Positions 1 to 5,773 of a stretch of DNA of 6,228 bases are shown here, piece after piece. Below the pieces are notes generated by a model that worked only from the letters and a program-made list of their open reading frames with translations, had not been told where the DNA came from and ran no database searches. Made by a program: the position numbers and the translations under genes. Each line of letters starts with the position of its first letter. Within the stretch, counting starts at the first letter, position 1. The DNA comes from Dehalococcoidales bacterium (GTDB lineage Bacteria; Chloroflexota; Dehalococcoidia; Dehalococcoidales; RBG-16-60-22). Where the stretch lies: positions 1 through 6,228 of the forward strand of contig JAUWZF010000072.1 in assembly GCA_030615475.1 (NCBI GenBank). Direction: 5' to 3'.

Positions 1-585
1 GCAGTTGATTCCTGATCCATTTATGTCAACTATGAACACTGATATACCGGTCCGGGGATTGTCTGCGTCCCTGGGTCTCGCGACACAAATCAGGTAGTCG
101 GCTCCGTGGGCATCAGTCACGAAGAGCTTTGTGCCGTTAATGACGTAATTGTTACCCTGCGGCGTTGCTTCTGTCTGAATTGCGTCAGGAGTGTATTGTG
201 CCGATTGTTCGGTCAGGGCCAGTGTCATAATGGTCTTACCCTCGGCAATGCCGGACAGGTATCCCTGTTTCTGCTCATCGCTGCCTGCCTCCATGATGGC
301 CGAAGCTCCCAGAACAACACTGGAGAAAAAGGGACTGATGAAGCAGGCACGTCCCATCTCTTCCAGCACCACGATTAAGTCCAGGAAGTCCCCCACCCCT
401 CCGTACTCCTCCGGGATGGAGAGCCCCAGCAGGTTCATCTCCGCCATCTTCTTCCACAGTTCAGGCGTGTAGCCCTTTTCATCCCCGGCCATTGCCCTGA
501 GGACTTTATCGGGATACTCACCGGTGAGAAAATCTCTGGCCAGTGTCTGCATCATTTCCTGCTGCTCGTTAAGAGCAAAATCCAC
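1..585 (-). CDS. Acyl-CoA dehydrogenase, non-canonical partner-type subunit (N-terminal half, cut by window edge)
   Basis: This is the N-terminal 195 codons of an acyl-CoA dehydrogenase; the family is usually about 380 residues, so roughly half is missing beyond base 1. Such enzymes use FAD to introduce the alpha-beta double bond into acyl-CoA and pass electrons to ETF. The start is a GTG at 583-585 (VDFALNEQQE), chosen because a GGAGGA lies 5 nt upstream and the N-terminus matches the MDFAF start of the neighbouring dehydrogenase. Seen: helical N-terminal domain, family motif IPEEYGG (57-63), middle-domain start LALTEQSAQY (122-131) and VINGTKLFVTDAHGADY (148-164). The usual TEPGxGSD flavin-binding stretch reads TEQSAQYTPD, so the FAD contacts look altered. 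It lies 29 bp downstream of the other dehydrogenase and is in the same operon. By analogy with FadE28/FadE29 it may be the partner subunit of a heterotetramer; that is inference. Catalytic-base positions lie outside the window. Confidence 0.88.
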   Translation of the reverse strand, partial: MDFALNEQQEMMQTLARDFLTGEYPDKVLRAMAGDEKGYTPELWKKMAEMNLLGLSIPEEYGGVGDFLDLIVVLEEMGRACFISPFFSSVVLGASAIMEAGSDEQKQGYLSGIAEGKTIMTLALTEQSAQYTPDAIQTEATPQGNNYVINGTKLFVTDAHGADYLICVARPRDADNPRTGISVFIVDINGSGINC

Positions 586-590
586 TACTG

Positions 591-596
591 TCCTCC
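591..596 (-). promoter_or_regulatory. Ribosome binding site deciding a GTG start
   Basis: On the minus strand GGAGGA is followed by 5 nt (CAGTA) and then GTG at 585-583. This near-perfect Shine-Dalgarno supports the GTG start of the truncated acyl-CoA dehydrogenase. No in-frame ATG occurs until codon 11, which would remove the conserved DFAL N-terminus. Confidence 0.8.
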
Positions 597-614
597 GTTA
601 AATGGGTTCCTTTA

Positions 615-1793
615 TTAGCGCAGTCGCGGCAGGCCCAGTCCCCGCTGGGCGATAACGTCCCGGTCTATCTCGGATGTGCCCTGTTCCAGGCTATGTCCGA
701 AAGAGCGCAGGTAGCAGGAAGGTATCCTGCCGTACATGGGCACCCGCGCCGACTCTTCGGCGAGCTGGCTGTACTGACCCGTCAGCTCCATGCCGAACTC
801 CGAGACCTGCTGGAGAAGCTCGAAGCTGACCATCTTACTCATGGCCGATTCGGTATTCGGGACCATGTCTCGACTCTGCATCCAGGTAACGCGATAATGA
901 AACAGGCGCGCAACTTCGCAGTCGGCTCTCAACTGGGCCAGGCGGGTTTCCAGTATGGGAGTTAATAAATTATTCTTACGTGCGTACTCCGCCAGGTCTT
1001 CGAGATATGTGCCCGCCATGGCATAAACCGGGTCGGTCGTGCGTTCGTAATCCAGCAGCGACATGACCACGTAAAAACCCCTGTTCAAGCCGCCGACGAC
1101 ATTTTCTTTGGGAATACGTACGTCGTCGAAGAAGACTTCATTGAAATCGTGGTGTCCCGCCATGTTGATGATGGGATTTACCGTTATCCCCGGCGTTTTC
1201 ATATCTAAAAGGAAAAAGGTAAGCCCCCTGTAGTTCGGGGCGGCCTCGCGGTCGGTCCTGGCTATCAGGGCATTCCAGTCGGCGAAGTGCCCGTTAGTCG
1301 TCCATGTCTTCTGCCCGTTGACAACAAAGCAGTCCGCTTCTTCTTTAGCGAATACCTCTATGGACGCCAGGTCGGAGCCGTGTCCCGGCTCACTGAGGGT
1401 TTCGCACCAGATTACCTTGCCGGAAGCGATACCCGGCAGGTGTTGTTTTTTCTGTTCTTCGCTGCCCTTGAGCAGGAGCGCCGGAGCGACGATACCCGCG
1501 CCGATGGAGTCGTAGCCCGGCGAGTGATACCGGGTCAGTTCTTCCCGGAGAATAAGACGGTAAAACGGTGATGCGTCCTGGCCGCCGTATTCTTTCGGCC
1601 AGTGCCTGGATATCCACCCCTTTGCCCCCAGCTTCTCCGCCATGGCCCGGTGGACTTTAATCCAGTCAGGCTGGGCGGACATATCGAAGAAGGTCAACCG
1701 CTTTTCCCGGTATTCCGGCGGGACTTCTTTTTCCAGGAATTCGGCGACTTCTCTGCGGAAAGCATCTTCTTCAGGAGTGAACGCAAAATCCAT
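615..1793 (-). CDS. Acyl-CoA dehydrogenase, probable catalytic subunit (FadE29/ChsE2-like)
   Basis: A complete 392-residue acyl-CoA dehydrogenase of normal family length, catalysing FAD-dependent alpha,beta-dehydrogenation of an acyl-CoA in the cytoplasm. In order: N-terminal helical domain with HWPKEYGG (64-71); beta domain with the flavin motif LSEPGHGSDLASIE (133-146) and VVNGQKTWTTNG (157-168); FNEVFFDDVRIPKENVVG (217-234); C-terminal helical domain ending in GTSEIDRDVIAQRGLGLPR (372-390). The position of the medium-chain-type catalytic glutamate next to GTSEI is Gln371. A glutamate at 250 in LLDYERT sits where isovaleryl-CoA dehydrogenase and FadE29-like enzymes carry their base, so Glu250 is the likely catalyst. 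The ATG follows the upstream stop by 12 bp, with AGAGG overlapping that stop codon. It is flanked by the fusion dehydrogenase/hydratase and by a second acyl-CoA dehydrogenase, which suggests a heteromeric enzyme. The substrate is unknown; the family call is firm. Confidence 0.95.
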   Translation of the reverse strand: MDFAFTPEEDAFRREVAEFLEKEVPPEYREKRLTFFDMSAQPDWIKVHRAMAEKLGAKGWISRHWPKEYGGQDASPFYRLILREELTRYHSPGYDSIGAGIVAPALLLKGSEEQKKQHLPGIASGKVIWCETLSEPGHGSDLASIEVFAKEEADCFVVNGQKTWTTNGHFADWNALIARTDREAAPNYRGLTFFLLDMKTPGITVNPIINMAGHHDFNEVFFDDVRIPKENVVGGLNRGFYVVMSLLDYERTTDPVYAMAGTYLEDLAEYARKNNLLTPILETRLAQLRADCEVARLFHYRVTWMQSRDMVPNTESAMSKMVSFELLQQVSEFGMELTGQYSQLAEESARVPMYGRIPSCYLRSFGHSLEQGTSEIDRDVIAQRGLGLPRLR

Positions 1794-1805
1794 GATGCAT
1801 GCCTC

Positions 1806-3794
1806 TTACTTGCCGGTAAACTTGGGCGAGCGCCGGTAATTCATGGCCGTAATGCCCTCATTCAGGTCTTCGGTCATGGCGATATCCCCGGACACGGCCG
1901 CTTCGAGATACAGGGCCGTCCGCTGGTCGGCCTGGGCGCCGTAATACATCAGGCCCTTGGCCAGTTTCTGGGCTAACGGGGCGCCGTTGGCCAACTTCGT
2001 GGCTGTTTCATCCACCAGGGCGTTGAACTTATCCGGCTCGGCGATGAAATTCACCAGCCCCCAGTCAAGGGCTTTCTCGGCCATGACGGGGTCAGCCAGC
2101 AGTATCATCTCTTTAGCGCGTGCCCACCCTATCAACCGTCCGAGGCGCTGCGTGGCACCCGCCCCGGGCAGCAGCCCCAGGGTAATTTCTGGGAGGCGCA
2201 GCTGTGCTTTCGTATTCATTATCCTGATATCGCAGGCCAGGGCTAGCTCCAGTCCGCCGCCCATCGCTGCGCCGTTGATAGCGGCAATGACCGGCTTGGG
2301 ATAAGTCTCGATTCTGGTAAAGACCTCGTGGGGGGCTTCGCTGAAATTGATAGCAGCATCTACTTCGCCTGAAGCAAAGGCCGCGAAGTCAGCACCGCCG
2401 CAGAAATTAGCGCCGGCCCCGGTGATAACGACACACTGCACACTGGTGTCTTTCTCAAGCTCATTGAGGGCTTTATTGATTTCCGTCATGAAGTCGGCAT
2501 TGAAGGCATTGGCGCGATTAGGCCGATTCAGCGTTAACCATGCCACTCTGGTTTCCTTATTGATATCCAACTTAACGAACTCGTATTCTCCCGGCCCGTA
2601 GGAATAAAATCCCTCGCCAGTCTTCCGGCCCAGCTTCCCCTGCTTCACGAGCTTCATTATGACGGGAGAGGCTTTATATCTGTCTTCTTTATTATATTTT
2701 TCATAAAGTCGATTCAATTCATCTAATATCTTGTCCAGTCCGGTGCTGTCGGCCATCCTGAGAACGCCGCGCGGGTAGTTCAGGCCAAGTAGCACGGCCG
2801 TATCTATCTCTTCCCGGGTGGTGGCATCCATTTCAATCAGCTTGGCGGCCTCGTTTACCGCCGTCGCCAGCACGCGTATCGGGTCGAAGTCCACACCGGC
2901 GTTCATGGAGATTTCGTTGGTCCTGCCTTCCGACCAGTCGTAGTAGCCCTTGCCGGTCTTTTTACCGTAGTTCCCTTCTTTGAACAGTTTCGTGAGTACG
3001 GGAGCGGGACCGTAGCTTTTACCCATCGTCTCGGCGAAATACTCCATGACATGATACTGCGTATCTATCGAGCCGCCGCCAAGTACATCCTGGAGCTCCA
3101 GCATACCCATCGGCAACCCCAGCTTGTACTTTATCGCCGAATCTACTTCGAAGGGGCTCTTGGCCTCTCCCTGCGCCAGTGCCCAGTCGGCTTCGTTGGA
3201 CATGTTGCAGAATATTCTATTGGCGACGAACCCGGGAACGTCCTTGACGTGGACTACCGCACGTCCCATGGCTATGGCTACCTTCTCGGCTATCTTGATG
3301 GCTTTCTGGCTGGTGTTCTCGCCATGGACGATTTCCAGCAGGGTCATGCGACCGGGGGGATTAAAATAGTGCGTACCCACGACCATTTCCGGTCTATTAC
3401 CTGCTTCTGACATTTCGGCGATGCTTAACGAAGACGTATTCGTAGCAAAAACGCAGTCGTCCGGACACAGTGCGCTGACCTCTTTCAGTACGCTCTTTTT
3501 CAGGTCCATTATCTCCGGCACCGCTTCGATGACGATATCGGCATCTTTTACCGCCTCTTTAAGGTCGATGAGGAAGGTCATCCGGCTCATAGAGTCTTTC
3601 TTGGCTTCTTCCGTCAGGCGTCCCCGGCTGATTCTCCTATTGTAGTTGCTTTCTATCAGCTGGCGGCCTTTCTCCAGAAACCTTTCTTCTATATCACGGA
3701 TTTTAACATCATAACCGGCTTCGGCGGCCAGGGCGCCTATCTGCGCGCCCATACCACCCGCCCCAAGCACGGTGACATTCTTTATCTTTTTCAT
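1806..3794 (-). CDS. Bifunctional 3-hydroxyacyl-CoA dehydrogenase / enoyl-CoA hydratase fusion
   Basis: A 662-residue fusion catalysing two consecutive beta-oxidation steps: hydration of enoyl-CoA and NAD-dependent oxidation of the 3-hydroxyacyl-CoA. Residues 1-185 are the Rossmann domain (VTVLGAGGMGAQIG, 7-20). Residues 187-290 and about 303-402 are two C-terminal dehydrogenase domains; the second repeats the first, ending KKTGKGYYDW (278-287) and RKTGEGFYSY (390-399). Residues about 405-662 are a crotonase domain. The dehydrogenase catalytic set is present by spacing: Ser121 in NTSS, His142 in THYFNP, Glu154 in LLEIV, Asn192 in ANR. Both hydratase glutamates are present: Glu516 in MGGGLELA and Glu536 in RLPEITLG, with oxyanion-hole glycines Gly466 and Gly513. 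The order dehydrogenase-then-hydratase is opposite to FadB/FadJ and like archaeal fusions such as the Metallosphaera crotonyl-CoA hydratase/3-hydroxybutyryl-CoA dehydrogenase. AAGGGG precedes the ATG by 9 nt. The upstream neighbour is the DUF35 gene, 48 bp away. Confidence 0.96.
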   Translation of the reverse strand: MKKIKNVTVLGAGGMGAQIGALAAEAGYDVKIRDIEERFLEKGRQLIESNYNRRISRGRLTEEAKKDSMSRMTFLIDLKEAVKDADIVIEAVPEIMDLKKSVLKEVSALCPDDCVFATNTSSLSIAEMSEAGNRPEMVVGTHYFNPPGRMTLLEIVHGENTSQKAIKIAEKVAIAMGRAVVHVKDVPGFVANRIFCNMSNEADWALAQGEAKSPFEVDSAIKYKLGLPMGMLELQDVLGGGSIDTQYHVMEYFAETMGKSYGPAPVLTKLFKEGNYGKKTGKGYYDWSEGRTNEISMNAGVDFDPIRVLATAVNEAAKLIEMDATTREEIDTAVLLGLNYPRGVLRMADSTGLDKILDELNRLYEKYNKEDRYKASPVIMKLVKQGKLGRKTGEGFYSYGPGEYEFVKLDINKETRVAWLTLNRPNRANAFNADFMTEINKALNELEKDTSVQCVVITGAGANFCGGADFAAFASGEVDAAINFSEAPHEVFTRIETYPKPVIAAINGAAMGGGLELALACDIRIMNTKAQLRLPEITLGLLPGAGATQRLGRLIGWARAKEMILLADPVMAEKALDWGLVNFIAEPDKFNALVDETATKLANGAPLAQKLAKGLMYYGAQADQRTALYLEAAVSGDIAMTEDLNEGITAMNYRRSPKFTGK

Positions 3795-3833
3795 GACTTA
3801 CAACCCCTTTCCGTCAAATCTCATCGCGGTTGG

Positions 3834-3859
3834 TTGAGCCGTTTATTTCACCGGCTCAA
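3834..3859. repeat. Perfect 8-bp inverted repeat at the end of the DUF35 gene
   Basis: TTGAGCCG (3834-3841) and CGGCTCAA (3852-3859) are exact reverse complements separated by 10 nt. The stop codon of the DUF35 gene (3843-3845 on the minus strand) lies in the loop. No T-run follows on either strand, so this is not a standard intrinsic terminator. It could be an intercistronic mRNA hairpin that affects stability or partial read-through into the fusion gene, or it could be chance. Confidence 0.5.
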
Positions 3860-4355
3860 AGGCGTAGTAAACCCGGTCGCATATCTTGGTTTCCTTCTTG
3901 ACCTCAATCGGGTGCGAGGGAACATCAAAGACCACGAATTTTACTTCGTCTCCTTCTTTAAGCTCCCCTTCTTTACAGTTGACGATACGGCTCAGCAATT
4001 GTTTGAGCGGGCTTCCCTCGCCGAATGATAGCCAGGCCATGATTATCGGGGGTGGAAAGCCGATGGGAGCGCCAGCCTGTGTCTCGGTGAACGTAACTAC
4101 CCTGGCTCTCTGCGGCAGCTCCACCCACTCCAGTTCCTCGGACCAGCACCTGGGGCATATCACCCCGGGAGGAAAGGCGATGTGTCCGCATTTTTTACAC
4201 TTGGTGGTGGTGAATTTACCATCCCGGAGATGCTCGTAAAAAGGATAGATGCGGTTAAACTCCTGGCATTCGAACGGCCACATATCCATTTCCGATATAT
4301 AGGTGCCATCCAGGGCGGGCGTTCCTACTATCTCTACTTTTTCTACATCAGCCAT
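3843..4355 (-). CDS. DUF35 zinc-ribbon/OB-fold acyl-CoA-associated protein, thiolase partner
   Basis: A 170-residue protein of the DUF35 (OB-fold with rubredoxin-like zinc ribbon) family. Such proteins bind to SCP2-type thiolases or MaoC hydratases and help hold the acyl-CoA; examples are BbsA of anaerobic toluene degradation and ChsH2 of steroid degradation. Seen: an N-terminal extension (1-30), a helix YPFYEHLRDGKF (37-48), the zinc ribbon with Cys53-Cys56 (CKKC) and Cys67-Cys70 (CPRC), linked by HIAFPPGVI, then the OB-fold from about 80 (RARVVTFTET) to the end, including LKEGDEVKFVVFD (132-144). All four zinc ligands are present. It starts 33 bp after the thiolase stop, with AAGGAG 7 nt before the ATG, which fits co-translation of the two as a complex. 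It has no catalytic motif of its own. Family assignment is firm; the partner and substrate are inferred from position. Confidence 0.93.
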   Translation of the reverse strand: MADVEKVEIVGTPALDGTYISEMDMWPFECQEFNRIYPFYEHLRDGKFTTTKCKKCGHIAFPPGVICPRCWSEELEWVELPQRARVVTFTETQAGAPIGFPPPIIMAWLSFGEGSPLKQLLSRIVNCKEGELKEGDEVKFVVFDVPSHPIEVKKETKICDRVYYAFEPVK

Positions 4356-4388
4356 TTCTCTTCTCCTTATGTCAAACTATGGTGTCTT

Positions 4389-5582
4389 CTATTCAACCGG
4401 TTCCTGGCCATAAACTACTACGGTATGCTGGGAGCAGGTACCGCTGAGATTATGGGTCAGGCCGAACCTGGCATCCTTGACCTGGTGAAGTGCGCGGCCC
4501 TGGAGCTGCTTGCATATCTCGATGGCCTGTCGCGCGCCGGAGGCCCCGAAGGGATGCCCGTACATGAGGAGACCGCCATCGGTATTGGTCGGTATGGAAC
4601 CGCCAAGCTTGATAGCACCGGAGGCGACGAATTCACCGCCCTCACCCTTCTTGCAGAAACCAAGCTCTTCGAGCTCGATAATCTCGGAGATGGTGAAGCA
4701 GTCGTGGGTCTGGGCGACATCGATATCTTTGGGAGTCAGCCTGGCGTTCTTGTAGGCTGTATCGGCAGCTGTTTTCAGGTGCGGCCACTCGGCTAGTGTT
4801 TCGCCGGGCCAGCCGGCCGACATGCTGTGCGTTGCGTGCTGGCCGGTGCCGCGCAGGTAGACGAGTGGGCGGTCGGTCATTTCCCTGGCACGCTCTTCCG
4901 AGGCGATGATAATCGCGGAAGCGCCGTCGGAAAGCGGACAGCAGTCATACAGCCCGAACGGGTCGGCGATTATCCGCGCATCGAGGGCTTCCTCAATCGT
5001 CAGCGTTCTGCCACAGAAATGCGCCATAGGGCTATCCGTCCCGTAGTTATAATTAACCACGGAGACATGGGCCATCTGCTCCTTGGTAGTGCCGTAGCGC
5101 TTCATGTGCATCTTGGCAATCATGGCGAAAAACGGCGGCGGCACACCCAGTCCCATCGCGGAGTCCCAGTCATGGTCGTTGACAGCGAGCTGGGTATAGT
5201 TGGTCTCCCACCGCTGGGGCATGTAGACCTTCTCAGCACCGGTCACCAGGATGACCTCGGCGATACCACTCTCCACCAGTCCCTTGGCCACGATAATTGC
5301 GGAGTTTGAACCGGCGCACAGCGTGTCCAGCCTGATACAAATAGATGTCGGCTTTAATCCTAACCTGTGCACGACGAGCGGGGCCGTGTTCAATGCTGAG
5401 GAGTGTCTCCCCGCCATGGTCGTGGCTACGATAAGACCGTCAATATCCGCCGGTTTCAGTGCGGGGATGTCATCGGAACAGGCTTTCATCGCCTCCTGAA
5501 CCATGTCGAGCAGATGGGCCTGCCTGACACCGAATTTGCTCGTTCCCCCGCCGACAATCACGGCTTTCTTCTTCTCTGCCAT
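4389..5582 (-). CDS. SCP2-type thiolase (3-oxoacyl-CoA thiolase-like, DUF35-associated)
   Basis: A complete 397-residue thiolase of the SCP2/SCP-x type, expected to cleave a 3-oxoacyl-CoA with CoA to release a shorter acyl-CoA plus acetyl-CoA or another acyl-CoA. Motifs: N-terminal AVIVGGGTSKFG (7-18); nucleophile Cys89 in DTLCAGSNSA (86-95); DGASAIIIASE (219-229); THDCFTISE (292-300) with His293 and the acid/base Cys295 typical of SCP2 thiolases; GHPFGASG (342-349) with His343; and the C-terminal LSGTCSQHTVV (379-389). The intact Cys89 argues against a retro-aldolase such as Ltp2, which lacks thiolase chemistry. It is the first gene of the enzyme block: AAAGGAG lies 8 nt before the ATG and 191 bp separate it from the transporter gene. 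The immediately following DUF35 gene suggests a two-component enzyme like BbsAB, which cleaves benzoylsuccinyl-CoA. The substrate here is not determinable. Confidence 0.94.
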   Translation of the reverse strand: MAEKKKAVIVGGGTSKFGVRQAHLLDMVQEAMKACSDDIPALKPADIDGLIVATTMAGRHSSALNTAPLVVHRLGLKPTSICIRLDTLCAGSNSAIIVAKGLVESGIAEVILVTGAEKVYMPQRWETNYTQLAVNDHDWDSAMGLGVPPPFFAMIAKMHMKRYGTTKEQMAHVSVVNYNYGTDSPMAHFCGRTLTIEEALDARIIADPFGLYDCCPLSDGASAIIIASEERAREMTDRPLVYLRGTGQHATHSMSAGWPGETLAEWPHLKTAADTAYKNARLTPKDIDVAQTHDCFTISEIIELEELGFCKKGEGGEFVASGAIKLGGSIPTNTDGGLLMYGHPFGASGARQAIEICKQLQGRALHQVKDARFGLTHNLSGTCSQHTVVVYGQEPVE

Positions 5583-5590
5583 ACGAACAT

Positions 5591-5597
5591 CTCCTTT
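5591..5597 (-). promoter_or_regulatory. Ribosome binding site of the thiolase gene
   Basis: AAAGGAG on the minus strand, 8 nt before the ATG at 5582-5580. Strength and spacing are standard and support the chosen start of the thiolase and its MAEKKKAVIVGGG N-terminus. Confidence 0.75.
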
Positions 5598-5636
5598 GCT
5601 TAGAGTCTGACTTATGTAATAGTGGAAATTACGAAT

Positions 5637-5665
5637 TGTTATTAATGATAAAACAGCCGTCTCAA
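5637..5665 (-). promoter_or_regulatory. Weak candidate sigma-70-type promoter for the enzyme operon
   Basis: On the minus strand TTGAGA (5665-5660) is followed after 17 nt by ATAACA (5642-5637). The first matches the -35 consensus at four or five positions and the second is a poor -10. It sits about 55 nt before the thiolase start, a plausible distance. AT-rich sequence gives such matches by chance, so this is a suggestion only. Confidence 0.22.
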
Positions 5666-5691
5666 CCGCTGAAAGTAAACGATCCTGTTTT
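5650..5691. repeat. 7-bp inverted repeat in the upstream region of the thiolase operon
   Basis: AAAACAG (5650-5656) and CTGTTTT (5685-5691) are exact reverse complements 28 nt apart. They bracket the candidate -35 element. They could be half-sites for a regulator or a weak hairpin; the wide loop makes an intrinsic terminator unlikely, and chance is possible. Confidence 0.3.
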
Positions 5692-5773
5692 CCTCGTATA
5701 TTTTATCAGAAAACTCGGGGCAGCGTAAAGTGACGGTGTTCCCGATTCGGTCACGTCGCAATAGAACCGGGCT

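Larger units (their letters stand above)
5583..5773. other. Gene-free region between transporter gene and thiolase operon
   Basis: These 191 bp hold no convincing open frame on either strand and are more AT-rich than the flanking enzyme genes. The half next to the thiolase carries its ribosome binding site (AAAGGAG, 5591-5597), a weak promoter-like pair and an inverted repeat. The half next to the transporter stop has only a weak terminator candidate: minus-strand TCGGG and CCCGA, separated by about 20 nt and followed by GTTTTCT (around 5709-5742). The gap is far larger than those within the enzyme block, so the operon probably begins here. Confidence 0.6.

Noticed and set aside
275..457. A short ATG open frame on the minus strand and overlapping plus-strand frames
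   Set aside because: The GTG-initiated acyl-CoA dehydrogenase reads through this whole stretch in another frame with clear family motifs.
1602..1976. A 124-codon open frame on the plus strand
   Set aside because: It is antisense across the end of the fusion gene and the start of the acyl-CoA dehydrogenase, both of which are well supported; the frame is a by-product of their codon use.
1806..3794. Classical FadB/FadJ trifunctional protein
   Set aside because: FadB has the hydratase domain first and is over 700 residues. Here the dehydrogenase comes first and the total is 662 residues.
4182..4796. A 204-codon open frame on the plus strand
   Set aside because: It lies opposite the 3' part of the thiolase and the 5' part of the DUF35 gene, spans their gap, has no recognisable domain, and both minus-strand genes have clear motifs.
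4827..5309. A 160-codon open frame on the plus strand
   Set aside because: It is antisense to the thiolase coding region, its translation resembles no family I recognise, and the thiolase motifs account for this DNA.
4389..5582. Ltp2-type steroid side-chain retro-aldolase
   Set aside because: A cysteine is present at the nucleophile position (Cys89) together with the SCP2 thiolase HDCF and GHPFGASG motifs, so a true thiolase is more likely.
5709..5742. Intrinsic terminator after the transporter gene
   Set aside because: Only a 5-bp stem with a loop of about 20 nt and a short T-run was found, too weak to annotate as a terminator.
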